From assembly GCF_011388215.1 (NCBI RefSeq), contig NZ_CP049989.1, forward strand, positions 558,001 to 622,000: 64,000 nt of DNA, in the 5' to 3' direction. The position numbers and the translations under genes are program-made. The notes under the pieces were generated by a model. The model was not told the origin of the DNA and searched no databases. It saw only the letters and a list, made by a program, of their open reading frames with translations. This stretch comes from Hydrogenophaga crocea (GTDB lineage: Bacteria > Pseudomonadota > Gammaproteobacteria > Burkholderiales > Burkholderiaceae_C). Of the stretch, positions 1-8,344 are shown piece after piece. How positions within the stretch are numbered: position 1 is the first letter of the stretch; each line of letters begins with the position of its first letter.

Positions 1-45
1 GTACCACTTGTTGACTTTGTCGAATCGGATGATGGGATCGCTCAT
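1..45 (-). CDS. aapP: Amino-acid ABC transporter ATP-binding protein, N-terminal fragment
   Basis: Only the first 15 codons lie in the window (MSDPIIRFDKVNKWY). The pattern of a beta strand ending in V-N-K-W-Y is typical of the start of polar amino-acid ABC ATPases (GlnQ/AapP). The gene begins 10 bases after the aapM stop on the same strand, so it is the last visible gene of the aapJ-aapQ-aapM-aapP importer and would energise it from the cytoplasmic face. The assignment leans on context because no Walker motif is visible. Confidence 0.8.
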   Translation of the reverse strand, partial: MSDPIIRFDKVNKWY

Positions 46-55
46 GTTCTGTCTT

Positions 56-1159
56 TCAACGCGCCTTGCTGGCGGCCAGTTGTTTTTCGACCCACAGGCT
101 GTAGCGCGACATGGCGAAGCAGCCCGAGAAATAGATGAGGGTGATGAAGAAGTAGGCCTCGAGCTTGAACGGGCGCCACTGCACGTCGGAGTTCAGGGCC
201 AGGGCCAGCGCCCCCGTGAGCTCGTAGAGCGACACGATGGTGACCAGGGAGGTGTCCTTGAACAGCGAGATGAAGGTGTTCATGATGCTCGGCACCACCA
301 TGGACAGCGCCTGCGGCAGCACGATGAGCCGCTGCGTCTGCCAGTAGCCCAGGCCGAGCGAGTCGGCCGCCTCGAACTGGCCCTTGGGCACGGCCTGCAG
401 GCCGCCGCGCACCGTCTCGGCCATGTAGGCCGCGATGAACAGCGTGAGGCCCGCGATCACGCGCACCAGCACGTCGACCGTGACGCCCTGCGGCACGAAC
501 AGCGGGAACATGAACGAGGCCATGAACAGCACCGAGATCAGCGGCACGCCGCGCACCAGCTCCACGTAGAGCACGCAGATGGTGCGGATGGCAGGCAGCT
601 TGGCGCGCCGCCCCAGGGCCACCACCACGGCGAGCGGGAAGGCCAGGAACAGCGAGATCACCGACAGCATGATGGTCAGCGGAAAGCCGCCCCAGAGCTC
701 GGTGCGCACCGGTGACAGGCCCAGCACGCCACCGCCCATGAGCGTGAAGAACAGCGCGAGGATGGCGATCCACAGCGCGATCAGCCAGCGCTTCCAGAAG
801 GCGCGCATGCAGCTCACGACCAGGCCGCCGATGACGAGCAGCGTGGCCACGAGCGGTCGCCATTGTTCGTCGAAGGGGTAGCGGCCGAACAGGATGATGC
901 GGTACTTCTCGGCCACCACGCCCCAGCACGCGCCCACGCCGCGCGCGGCCTGGCAGGCGTCGGCGTCGGGTCGGAACACGGCGCCCGCGATGATCCAGCG
1001 CCACAGGCCGGGCAGGGCCCAGACCAGCAGCAATGCGATGAACAGCGTGGTGGCGGTGGAGCGCCAGTCGGCGAAGAGGTTGCGTCGGGCCCAGGCCACG
1101 GGGCCCGACTGGCGCACCGGCGACGGCCGCGGCGCGATGGGTTGGAACTGTGCGCTCAT
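56..1159 (-). CDS. aapM: General amino-acid ABC transporter permease AapM
   Basis: A 367-residue polytopic inner-membrane protein, one of the two permease subunits of a general L-amino-acid importer. An N-terminal hydrophobic part (about residues 35-130) precedes the core HisM/GlnP-type permease domain (about 155-360). That domain carries the EAA-loop region QFEAADSLGLGYWQTQRLIV followed by LPQA, which contacts the ATPase. The motifs ELVRGVPLISVLF and AETVRGG are typical of the family. It follows aapQ with a four-base gap. The usual AapM length is about 380 residues, so it is full-length. The start ATG gives MSAQFQPI. Confidence 0.93.
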   Translation of the reverse strand: MSAQFQPIAPRPSPVRQSGPVAWARRNLFADWRSTATTLFIALLLVWALPGLWRWIIAGAVFRPDADACQAARGVGACWGVVAEKYRIILFGRYPFDEQWRPLVATLLVIGGLVVSCMRAFWKRWLIALWIAILALFFTLMGGGVLGLSPVRTELWGGFPLTIMLSVISLFLAFPLAVVVALGRRAKLPAIRTICVLYVELVRGVPLISVLFMASFMFPLFVPQGVTVDVLVRVIAGLTLFIAAYMAETVRGGLQAVPKGQFEAADSLGLGYWQTQRLIVLPQALSMVVPSIMNTFISLFKDTSLVTIVSLYELTGALALALNSDVQWRPFKLEAYFFITLIYFSGCFAMSRYSLWVEKQLAASKAR

Positions 1160-1163
1160 GGGA

Positions 1164-2342
1164 TCAGCGTTCCTTGATCGCCATGCGGCGGTTGTAGGCG
1201 TTCATCACCAGCGAGGTCGTGAGCGAGGTGCTCAGGTAGACCAGCATGATGATCGCGATGCATTCGACGGCGCGCCCGCTCTGGTTGATGGTGGTGTTGG
1301 CGATCGAGACCACGTCGGGGTAGCCGACCACCACCGCGAGCGAGGAGTTCTTGGTGAGGTTCAGGTACTGGTTGGTGAGCGGCGGGATGATCACGCGCAT
1401 GGCCTGCGGCAGCACCACGAGCTTCATCTTCTGCCGCGGGTTCAGGCCCAGCGCGGAAGCGGCCTCGTCCTGCCCGCGGCTGACCGACTGGATGCCGCCG
1501 CGCACCACCTCGGCCACGAAGGACGCGGTGTACATGGTGAGCCCGATCAGCAGGGCCATGAACTCGGGCGTGAGCGCCATGCCGCCGTCGACCATGAAGG
1601 CCAGTTGCTCGGGCACGCTCCAGGCGCGTGGCATGCCGGCCACGACCCAGCCCACCAGGGCAAAGGCCACCAGCATGGCCAGCGGCGCCCAGAAGCGGTC
1701 GCCATCCTGGCCCGTGGCCTCGAAGCGCTTCTGCACGCGGCGGCGCCAGAACACGCCGGCCACCGCACCCACCGCGAGCCCGCCGAGCACCGCGCCCACC
1801 CCCGTGGTGGGCCAGGGAAACGACAGGCCGCCCTTGCTCAGGAACACCAGGCCACCGAAGGCCCAGGCCTCGTTGGCCGCGGGCAGCAGTTCGATGAACA
1901 CCAGGTACCACATGAGCAGCTGCAGCAGCAGCGGCACGTTGCGGAAGGCTTCCACGTAGCCGTAACAGAGGCCGCGCACCAGCGCGTTGCGCGAGAACCG
2001 GCCCACGCCCAGCATGACGCCCAGGACCGTGGTGAGCACGATGCCCGCGATGGCCACCTTCACGGTGTTGAGCACGCCGACCCAGATCGCCTTGCCGTAG
2101 CTCTGGCTGGGGTCGTAGTCGATCAGTTTTTCGCCGATGTCGAAGCCGGCATTGGCCCCGAGGAAATCGAAGCCGCTCTGGATGCCGCGCGCGCGCATGT
2201 TGAGCTGCGTGTTGTGCGCGAGGTACCACAGGCCGAGCGCGAGCAGCGCCAGCGCGATGACCTGGTAGATCACGCCGCGCGTGGCGCGGCTGTTGAGCGA
2301 CCAGCGTCGGGAATGGGGAGGGGGGGATGCGGGGATGGTCAA
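1164..2342 (-). CDS. aapQ: General amino-acid ABC transporter permease AapQ
   Basis: The second permease subunit of the importer. It has an N-terminal membrane segment (VIYQVIALALLALGLWYL) and then a HisM-type permease domain with FRNVPLLLQLLMWYL, AEVVRGGIQSV and the EAA loop DEAASALGLNPRQKMKLVVL. The extra internal hydrophobic stretch between the first helices and the core domain matches AapQ. I chose a TTG start at 2342 because GAGG lies 8 bases upstream, giving 392 residues. A GTG at 2387 in the same frame would give 407 residues but has no visible ribosome site. A large palindrome lies between it and aapJ. Confidence 0.9.
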   Translation of the reverse strand: MTIPASPPPHSRRWSLNSRATRGVIYQVIALALLALGLWYLAHNTQLNMRARGIQSGFDFLGANAGFDIGEKLIDYDPSQSYGKAIWVGVLNTVKVAIAGIVLTTVLGVMLGVGRFSRNALVRGLCYGYVEAFRNVPLLLQLLMWYLVFIELLPAANEAWAFGGLVFLSKGGLSFPWPTTGVGAVLGGLAVGAVAGVFWRRRVQKRFEATGQDGDRFWAPLAMLVAFALVGWVVAGMPRAWSVPEQLAFMVDGGMALTPEFMALLIGLTMYTASFVAEVVRGGIQSVSRGQDEAASALGLNPRQKMKLVVLPQAMRVIIPPLTNQYLNLTKNSSLAVVVGYPDVVSIANTTINQSGRAVECIAIIMLVYLSTSLTTSLVMNAYNRRMAIKER

Positions 2343-2418
2343 GATGGACCTCGCCGTTGAAGGGCGGACACGAAAGGCGTCCGCCACGGCCAGCGCCGCC
2401 GCGAACGCACCGGAGAAG

Positions 2419-2450
2419 GCGGGTGAGGCCGCCGCGGCGGCCTCACCCGC
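2419..2450. promoter_or_regulatory. Perfect 32-nt palindrome between aapJ and aapQ
   Basis: The left arm GCGGGTGAGGCCGCCG is followed directly by its exact reverse complement, giving a 16-bp GC-rich self-complementary stem. It lies in the 72-117 base gap between the substrate-binding-protein gene and the first permease gene. No T-run follows on the minus strand. Hairpins at this point in importer operons commonly protect or partly terminate the transcript, so that binding protein is made in excess over permease. That role here is inferred. Confidence 0.75.
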
Positions 2451-2459
2451 AGGTGGCGC

Positions 2460-3497
2460 TCAGCGGATCGGCGGGGCGTAGAGCACGCCGCCCTTGGTCC
2501 AGAGGTTGTTGACGCCGCGCGGCAGCTGGATCGGCGTCTTGGGGCCGACGTGGCGCTCGAACTGCTCGCCGTAGTTGCCCACGGCCTTGATGGCGCGGTA
2601 CGCCCATTCCTTGTCGAGACCCAGCAGCTTGCCGGTGTCTTCGTTGCCCATGCCCAGGATGCGCATCACTGAGGGGTTGGTGCTCGAGCTCTTGAGCTGG
2701 TCGACGTTGGCCTGCGTGATGCCGTATTCCTCGGCTTCGATCAGCGCGAAGCCCACCCAGCGCACGATGGCGGCGAAGTCGTCGTCACCGCGGCGCACGG
2801 CCGGGCCCAGGGGTTCCTTGGAGATCAGCTCGGGCAGGATCACGTGGTCGTCGGGCACCGCCATGTCCTTGGCGCGCGACGAGGCCAGGCCCGAGGCGTC
2901 GGTGGTGTAGGCCTGGCAGCGGCCCGAGGCGTAGGCGGCCAGCGCGGCTTCGAGTTTCTCGAACACCACGGGCTTGAGGCCCAGGTTGTTGGCGCGCGAG
3001 TAGTCGGTCAGGTTGAGCTCGGTGGTGGTGCCCGATTGAACGCAGACGGTGGCGCCCTTGAGCTGCTTGGCGCTGTTGACCTTGAGCTTCTTGGGCACCA
3101 TGAAGCCCTGGCCGTCGTAGAAGTTCACGCCCGTGAAGGTCAGGCCCAGCGAAGCGTCGCGCGTGAGGGTCCAGGTGGTGTTGCGGGCCAGCAGGTCGAT
3201 CTCGCCCGACTGCAGGGCCGTGAAGCGCTGCTGCGCCGTGAGCGGCACGTAGCGCACCTTGTCGGCGTTGCCCAGCAGGGCCGCGGCCACCGAGCGGCAC
3301 ACGTCCACGTCCATGCCGCTCCACTTGCCCTGGCTGTCGGCGGCCGAGAAGCCCGGCAGGCCGGTGTTGACCCCGCAGTTGAGTTCGCCGCGCTTCTTGA
3401 TGGCGTCGACGTCCTTGCCCGCGTGCGCGGGCAGGGCGAGCAGCGTGGCGGCAGCGCACAGCGCCAGTGCGGTCAGCTTCTGGGAGGGGGATTTCAT
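2460..3497 (-). CDS. aapJ: Amino-acid ABC transporter substrate-binding protein AapJ
   Basis: A 345-residue periplasmic binding protein. The N-terminus MKSPSQKLTALALCAAATLL and following LALPAHA is a clear Sec signal peptide with an Ala-x-Ala cleavage site, then GKDVDAIKKRGELNCGVNTG, the usual start of the mature AapJ/BztA-type SBP_bac_3 fold. I chose the ATG at 3497 because GGAGTGA lies just upstream and the signal peptide begins there. An in-frame upstream ATG at 3536 would bury the signal peptide. It is the first gene of the importer operon and captures L-amino acids for AapQM-P. Confidence 0.94.
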   Translation of the reverse strand: MKSPSQKLTALALCAAATLLALPAHAGKDVDAIKKRGELNCGVNTGLPGFSAADSQGKWSGMDVDVCRSVAAALLGNADKVRYVPLTAQQRFTALQSGEIDLLARNTTWTLTRDASLGLTFTGVNFYDGQGFMVPKKLKVNSAKQLKGATVCVQSGTTTELNLTDYSRANNLGLKPVVFEKLEAALAAYASGRCQAYTTDASGLASSRAKDMAVPDDHVILPELISKEPLGPAVRRGDDDFAAIVRWVGFALIEAEEYGITQANVDQLKSSSTNPSVMRILGMGNEDTGKLLGLDKEWAYRAIKAVGNYGEQFERHVGPKTPIQLPRGVNNLWTKGGVLYAPPIR

Positions 3498-3847
3498 GCG
3501 GTCACTCCGGGTAGGGAAAGGGATTTCTCGGGCCACCGCCTCGCACCCGTTCGGTGCGGGAGCGGCTGCGGGGCACTGTAGTCCGCGCCTTTTGGGCGAG
3601 GGATCGGGGTTTACGTGGGCGGCTCATGCAAAGCTTTTATCGACTTATCGGCAGGCCGGCCCCGCTCGCCACGGTCGGCGGCATTGTCAGCACGTTCCAT
3701 GCCATTGCCACCGCGCCGGTCGTGAGGCTTAGGTCGCTGCTGCGACAAACCCCGATGCGGTTTCGCAGCGGGCGACCGTATGCTGCTGTCCAGACGCCTA
3801 GGCCTTGTGGCCTGTACACAAGGCGCCACGACAGGAGACAAGCCGCC
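3498..3847. other. Divergent intergenic region between aapJ and acyl-CoA ligase
   Basis: About 350 bases with no convincing gene. It must hold the promoters for the minus-strand importer and the plus-strand ligase. The stretch around 3626-3652 is the least GC-rich part. The only clear structure is an inverted repeat near the ligase end, listed separately. I could not assign -35/-10 boxes with confidence. Confidence 0.5.
3802..3824. promoter_or_regulatory. Inverted repeat upstream of acyl-CoA ligase (possible operator)
   Basis: GCCTTGTG at 3802-3809 is matched exactly by CACAAGGC at 3817-3824 across a 7-base spacer. It sits 24 bases before the ligase ATG, just before the AGGAGA ribosome site. 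The position suits a repressor site or a leader hairpin. No regulator gene is adjacent, so the role is only inferred. Confidence 0.4.
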
Positions 3848-5569
3848 ATGCAAGCCGCCCCGTCCGCGCCCGCGCGCGCCCACCACCGTGTCTGGCCGCG
3901 CCGGTTGCCGCACGCGCTGCAACCGCCCGCCACCTCGCTCTGGCACAACCTCGTGGTCAGCGCGCTGCGGTACCCGCACAAGCCCGCGCTGGTGTTCTTC
4001 GACCGGCAGACCACCTACGCGGAGCTGCTTGCGCAGGCCGAACGCCTGGCGGCGCACCTGCGCACCCAGGGCGTGCAGGACGGCGACCGCGTGATCGTGT
4101 TCATGCAGAACTGCCCGCAGTGGATCGTGGCGTACTACGCCGTGCTGCGCGCCAATGCCGTGGTGGTGCCGGTGAACCCCATGAACAAGGCCGACGAGCT
4201 CGGGCACTACATCACCGATCCCGATGCCCGGGTGGCCATCTGCGCCGCCGATCTCGCGGGCGAACTGCTGAAGGCCAACGATGGCGTGCCCGAAGGCGCG
4301 CGCCTGCGCCACCTGGTGGTGGCGCACTACGGCGACGCCATGGGGCCCGCGGCCGAGGTTCCGCCGGGCTGGCAGGCCTGGCTGGGCAGCCGCCACGAAC
4401 GGCCCGTGCTGCCGGGCGGCAGCGTGGCCGACTGGGCCGAGGCCCTGGCCTGCACCGCCCCGCTGCCGGCGCACAACCGCGGTCCCGACGACCTCGCCGT
4501 GCTGCCCTACACGAGCGGCACCACGGGCCTGCCCAAGGGCTGCATGCACCCGCACCGCACCCTCATGCACAACGCGGTGGCCGCCAACCTCTGGGGCACC
4601 ACCTCGCCCGAGACGGTGTCGCTGGTGGTGGTGCCGCTGTTCCACATCACCGGCATGGTGGCGGGCATGCACGCGGGCATCTACAGCAGCTCGACCATGG
4701 TGCTGATGCCGCGCTGGGACCGCGAACTGGCCGGGCAGCTCATCTCGCGCTGGCGCGTGACCAATTGGACCAACATCCCCACCATGGTGATCGACCTGCT
4801 GGCCAGCCCGCGCTTCGACCAGTACGACCTCTCCAGCCTGGTCTACATCGGCGGCGGCGGCGCGGCCATGCCGCAGGCGGTGGCGCAGCGCCTGCTCGAG
4901 CAGTTCGGGCTGCGTTTCGTCGAGGGCTACGGCCTGACCGAAACCGCGGCGCCCTCGCACAACAACCCGCCCGACCACCCCAAGCAGCAGTGCCTGGGCA
5001 TTCCCTTCATGAGCTGCGATGCGCGCGTCGTCGACCCCGACACGCTGCAGGAAATGCCGCCCGGCGAGGCGGGCGAGATCATCATCCACGGCCCCATGGT
5101 GTTCGATGGCTACTGGAAGCGCCCCGACGCCACGGCCGCGGCCTTCATCACCTTCGAGGGCAAGCGCTTCTTCCGCTCGGGCGACCTGGGGCGCGTCGAC
5201 GAGGACGGCTACTTCTTCATCACCGACCGCCTCAAGCGCATGATCAACGCCAGTGGCTTCAAGGTCTGGCCGGCCGAGGTCGAGGCGCTGATGTTCAAGC
5301 ACCCCGCGATCGCCGAGGCCTGCGTGATCGCCACGCAGGACGCCTACCGCGGCGAGAGCGTGAAGGCCGTGGTGGTGCTGCGCGCCGACGCCCGCGGCCG
5401 CACCAGCGAGCAGGACATCCTCGACTGGTGCCGCGAGCACATGGCGGTCTACAAGGCGCCGCGCGAGGTGCAGTTCGTGGACGCGCTGCCCAAGAGCGGC
5501 AGCGGCAAGGTGATGTGGCGCTGGCTGCAGGAGCAGGAGGCCGCACGCGCCGCGGCGCCCATCGCCTAG
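3848..5569 (+). CDS. AMP-forming acyl-CoA synthetase (long/medium-chain fatty acid-CoA ligase-like)
   Basis: A 573-residue member of the ANL adenylating superfamily. It would activate a carboxylic acid with ATP to an acyl-AMP and then transfer it to CoA. The phosphate-binding loop is YTSGTTGLPKG (about residue 220), the A5 motif GYGLTETA, the A7 motif FFRSGDLGRVDEDGYFFITD and the C-terminal catalytic lysine region PKSGSGKVMWR. The substrate cannot be read from sequence; the family usually takes fatty or aryl acids. I chose the ATG at 3848 because AGGAGA precedes it. The open frame extends upstream to 3554 but that part shows no conserved residues. It stands alone, not next to beta-oxidation genes. 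Confidence 0.88.
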   Translation: MQAAPSAPARAHHRVWPRRLPHALQPPATSLWHNLVVSALRYPHKPALVFFDRQTTYAELLAQAERLAAHLRTQGVQDGDRVIVFMQNCPQWIVAYYAVLRANAVVVPVNPMNKADELGHYITDPDARVAICAADLAGELLKANDGVPEGARLRHLVVAHYGDAMGPAAEVPPGWQAWLGSRHERPVLPGGSVADWAEALACTAPLPAHNRGPDDLAVLPYTSGTTGLPKGCMHPHRTLMHNAVAANLWGTTSPETVSLVVVPLFHITGMVAGMHAGIYSSSTMVLMPRWDRELAGQLISRWRVTNWTNIPTMVIDLLASPRFDQYDLSSLVYIGGGGAAMPQAVAQRLLEQFGLRFVEGYGLTETAAPSHNNPPDHPKQQCLGIPFMSCDARVVDPDTLQEMPPGEAGEIIIHGPMVFDGYWKRPDATAAAFITFEGKRFFRSGDLGRVDEDGYFFITDRLKRMINASGFKVWPAEVEALMFKHPAIAEACVIATQDAYRGESVKAVVVLRADARGRTSEQDILDWCREHMAVYKAPREVQFVDALPKSGSGKVMWRWLQEQEAARAAAPIA

Positions 5570-5584
5570 GCACAATCGCGGCCC

Positions 5585-5839
5585 ATGCCGTCCCTCGTCC
5601 AAGCCATCCGCCGCCTGTGGCAACCGCGCAATGGCCTGTTCTGGCTCATGCTCGGCTTCCAGGTGCTCTCCAGCTTGCTGGTGCTGTTCATCCAGGTTCG
5701 GCAACCGCCGCCGGGGCTGCGCCTGGCGCTGGGTCTGCTTGCCCTTACCAACAGTCTGTTGAGCTGGTGGTTGCTCGCGCGCCTGTGGCGCGAAAGCGAT
5801 CCCGGTCCGACAAAGGCCACGGATGGGGCGAAACGGTGA
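5585..5839 (+). CDS. Small two-helix membrane protein, unknown function
   Basis: An 84-residue protein with two predicted membrane helices (about residues 19-37 and 45-66, the latter containing LALGLLALTNSLLSWWLLARL) separated by a short proline-rich turn, and a charged C-terminus. It starts 15 bases after the acyl-CoA ligase stop on the same strand, so it is probably co-transcribed. I recognise no family. Its hydrophobic pattern and clean start support a real gene. Confidence 0.6.
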   Translation: MPSLVQAIRRLWQPRNGLFWLMLGFQVLSSLLVLFIQVRQPPPGLRLALGLLALTNSLLSWWLLARLWRESDPGPTKATDGAKR

Positions 5840-5936
5840 CAACGGCCGTTACAAGTCGACTGTTTTGTGCTGGAATGTCGCCGCGCGTCGGCCCTTGTGT
5901 GCCGGACGTCGCTCGCACCGCGCCGTACCCCACAAC

Positions 5937-6296
5937 ATGAAGCAGTTCATTTCCACCCTGTTCGACACCGTGGCCCAGCGGCTGCACGGCACGGATTCCC
6001 GGCGCGACGACGACCCCTACCGCCTGGCCCGGGTGCGAAAAGCCATGCTGGAGCTGGTGGGTGACGCCAGCAACTGGGAGGCCGAGCAGCTGCGCCACCG
6101 CCTGCTGGTGGCCGAGTCGGCGCGGGCCCTGTGGTTCATGCGGCCCGACCTGCTGCACTGGCTGTGCCGCGCCCAGGACGAACGCGCCGCGATGGACCAG
6201 GTGATGGCCCTGCAGCCCCTGTTCGAAGGCCTGATCGAGACCTCGCTGCTGTCGTCGACGCGCCGCGACCGGCGCGACCGCTCTTACGGCGCCTGA
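5937..6296 (+). CDS. Hypothetical protein, 119 residues
   Basis: A soluble, charged, mostly helical protein starting MKQFISTLFDTVAQRLHG, with the segments ARVRKAMLELVGD and LRHRLLVAESARALWFMRPD. There is no signal peptide, membrane segment or motif I can name. I chose the ATG at 5937 because the open frame upstream shows no protein-like sequence. Its last 13 bases overlap the convergent DUF2189 gene. It resembles small conserved betaproteobacterial proteins of unknown role, but this is only an impression. Confidence 0.6.
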   Translation: MKQFISTLFDTVAQRLHGTDSRRDDDPYRLARVRKAMLELVGDASNWEAEQLRHRLLVAESARALWFMRPDLLHWLCRAQDERAAMDQVMALQPLFEGLIETSLLSSTRRDRRDRSYGA

Positions 6297-7093
6297 GCCG
6301 GATCGGCCGGCACCGCGCTGCGGTAGGCGTGCCAGCTCGCGTGCCCGAGCACCGGCCCCACCACGAGCAGGCCCGCCATCAGCGGCAGCGCCAGCGCGGC
6401 GCCCGTGAGCAGCACGATCAGCGCGCCCCAGGCGAGCATCACGCCCGGGTTCTCGAGGCAGGCGCGGATGCTCGTGAGGCCGGCCGTGATCGCGTCGGTG
6501 CCGCGGTCGAGGATCATGGGAATGCTCACCACGCTGGTGACGAAGATCAGGCCCGCGAACACCGCGCCCACCGAGCACCAGGTGATGAGGAATTCGAGGT
6601 TCTCGCCCGACAGCAGCTGGCCGAGCAGGCGCTGCGGATCGGGCATGCTGTTGAAGCTCACCGCGAACACCACGAGCGAGGCGCGGCCCCAGAGCATCTC
6701 CAGAATCAGCAGCACGCCGCCGAAGATGGCCAGCGTGCCCTTGGACGGCCACCAGGCACCCAGCGAGTCGCCCAGCCGCGGCGTGCCGCCGCGTTGCAGC
6801 ATGCGGCTGGCGTGGTAGAGCCCCAGGCACAGCAGCGGCCCCACCAGCAGAAAGCCCGCCGACAGGGCCAGCACATAGGCCGGCGCGGCGCGGAACACCC
6901 ACAGCAGCGCCTGGCCCATGGCCAGGAAGCACGCGCCGTAGAACAGGCCGATGCCGGGGCAGCGCACGAAGTCGGCCCAACCCGCGCGCAACCAGCGCCA
7001 GGGGTCGCTGGCGCGCAGCGCGGCCACGCGCGGGCCGATGGCAGCGGGCGCCGGCCCGGGCGGCGGCGGGGTGGGGTCGGTGGCGGCTTTCAT
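6284..7093 (-). CDS. DUF2189 family inner-membrane protein
   Basis: A 269-residue multi-pass protein with about six hydrophobic segments. The region WLRAGWADFVRCPGIGLFYG followed by ALSAGFLLVGPLLCLGLYHASRMLQRG is the characteristic DUF2189 block, and ILEMLWGRASLVVFAVSF is the next conserved block. Function is unknown; the family is often found near cytochrome c or cytochrome oxidase genes. I chose the ATG at 7093 (MKAATDPT); an in-frame upstream ATG at 7123 would add ten residues. It converges with the 119-residue hypothetical gene. Confidence 0.8.
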   Translation of the reverse strand: MKAATDPTPPPPGPAPAAIGPRVAALRASDPWRWLRAGWADFVRCPGIGLFYGACFLAMGQALLWVFRAAPAYVLALSAGFLLVGPLLCLGLYHASRMLQRGGTPRLGDSLGAWWPSKGTLAIFGGVLLILEMLWGRASLVVFAVSFNSMPDPQRLLGQLLSGENLEFLITWCSVGAVFAGLIFVTSVVSIPMILDRGTDAITAGLTSIRACLENPGVMLAWGALIVLLTGAALALPLMAGLLVVGPVLGHASWHAYRSAVPADPAQAP

Positions 7094-7178
7094 GGGCCGA
7101 TTGGGCCACCGCCGCGCGCGCACGCGGCCAAGGGCTTACCCGGGGAAGGCCTGGGGTCGCCGGCCTACACTTGCCGGC

Positions 7179-7922
7179 ATGTCCGCCGCCGAGTTTTCTC
7201 CCCCTTACCTTTCCCCCAACGCCATCGACACCGCGCTGCGCGAGCGCGGCGTGGGCCTGCTCAGCGGTGAAGACACCGCGGCCTGGATCGGCGTGCCGCT
7301 GGCTGAGCTCAGGGCGCTCGAACCCCACTGGGACCGCCTGGTGGCCGACGGCTACCTGAAAGACGGCGGCCGCTACCGCCAGCGCCGCCACAGCTGCTTC
7401 GTGGTAGACGGCGGGCGGGTGCAGCCGGTGCCGCACCGCGCCCACTGGCAGCCGGTGGAATACAACGCCCTGCACGGCGGCATGCAGCGCTGGTTCGAGC
7501 CCATGGAGCCGGCCATGGTGGCCGCGCCCGCCTGGACGCGGCTGCTGCAGCGCCTGGCCGCCTCGGCCGACGCCTTGCGCGGCGCGCAGCCCTGGTACGT
7601 CGAGGCCCACCCGTTCCGCATCGACACCACCGACGGCATCGGCCGCCCCACGCCCGAGGGCGCTCACCGCGACGGGGTGGACCTGGTGGCGGTGTTCCTC
7701 GTGGGGCGCCACGCCATCAAGGGTGGCGAAAGCCGCGTGTTCGAGGCCAACGGCCCCAGCGGCCAGCGCTTCACGCTGCGCGACCCCTGGTCGCTGCTGC
7801 TGATCGACGACCCGCGCGTGATCCACGAGAGCACGCCCATCCAGCCCGAAGACCCCGAGGGCCACGGCTGGCGCGACACGCTGGTGGTGACGCTGCGCGC
7901 CGGCGGCTTCCAGGGCGGCTGA
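7179..7922 (+). CDS. 2OG-Fe(II) dioxygenase family protein (PF10014-like)
   Basis: A 247-residue protein of the 2OG-Fe dioxygenase family, related to L-isoleucine 4-hydroxylase (IDO). The iron-binding His-x-Asp is read in EGAHRDGVDLVAVFLV (about residues 160-175). A distal histidine is in DDPRVIHESTPI, and a conserved Arg follows near GHGWRDTLVVTLRA. Such enzymes hydroxylate free amino acids using 2-oxoglutarate and oxygen, but the substrate here is unknown. The preceding gene is divergent. A DUF1232 protein follows after four bases. Confidence 0.82.
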   Translation: MSAAEFSPPYLSPNAIDTALRERGVGLLSGEDTAAWIGVPLAELRALEPHWDRLVADGYLKDGGRYRQRRHSCFVVDGGRVQPVPHRAHWQPVEYNALHGGMQRWFEPMEPAMVAAPAWTRLLQRLAASADALRGAQPWYVEAHPFRIDTTDGIGRPTPEGAHRDGVDLVAVFLVGRHAIKGGESRVFEANGPSGQRFTLRDPWSLLLIDDPRVIHESTPIQPEDPEGHGWRDTLVVTLRAGGFQGG

Positions 7923-7926
7923 GACC

Positions 7927-8334
7927 ATGGGCGCGATCGCGCGCTTGAAGCAGTGGGCGCGCGGCCTCAAGCGCGACGCCATGACCTTGTGGTTCGCCCG
8001 CCGCCACCCCCACACGCCCTGGGCGGTGAAGCTGCTGGTGCTGATCGTGGTGGGCTACGCGCTGAGCCCGATCGACCTGATCCCCGATGCGATCCCGGTG
8101 CTGGGCCTGCTCGACGATGCCTTGCTGCTGCCATTGCTGATCTGGCTCGCGCTGCGCTTGTTGCCCGCGCACGTGCGCGAGGAAGCGCGGGCCCAGGCCG
8201 ATGCCTGGCAGGCCGCGGGCGGACTGCGCCCCCGCAGCCGGCTGGGGGCCGCGGTGATCGTGGGACTGTGGGTGCTGGCCTTGGCGGGCCTGGGGTGGCT
8301 GGGCTGGCGCGCGTGGAGCGGCGAGGGCGCCTGA
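7927..8334 (+). CDS. YkvA/DUF1232 family membrane protein
   Basis: A 135-residue protein with the DUF1232 core VKLLVLIVVGYALSPIDLIP followed by DAIPVLGLLDDALLLPLLIW (about residues 35-80), a hydrophobic segment before it, and a C-terminal membrane helix (GAAVIVGLWVLALAGLGWLG). The SPIDLIPD motif defines the family, whose function is unknown. It starts four bases after the dioxygenase stop and is probably co-transcribed with it. Confidence 0.85.
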   Translation: MGAIARLKQWARGLKRDAMTLWFARRHPHTPWAVKLLVLIVVGYALSPIDLIPDAIPVLGLLDDALLLPLLIWLALRLLPAHVREEARAQADAWQAAGGLRPRSRLGAAVIVGLWVLALAGLGWLGWRAWSGEGA

Positions 8335-8344
8335 GCGGAGCGCC

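Noticed and set aside
3554..3847. N-terminal extension of the acyl-CoA ligase
   Set aside because: The frame is open, but the sequence is not protein-like, and a ribosome site and family N-terminus support the ATG at 3848.
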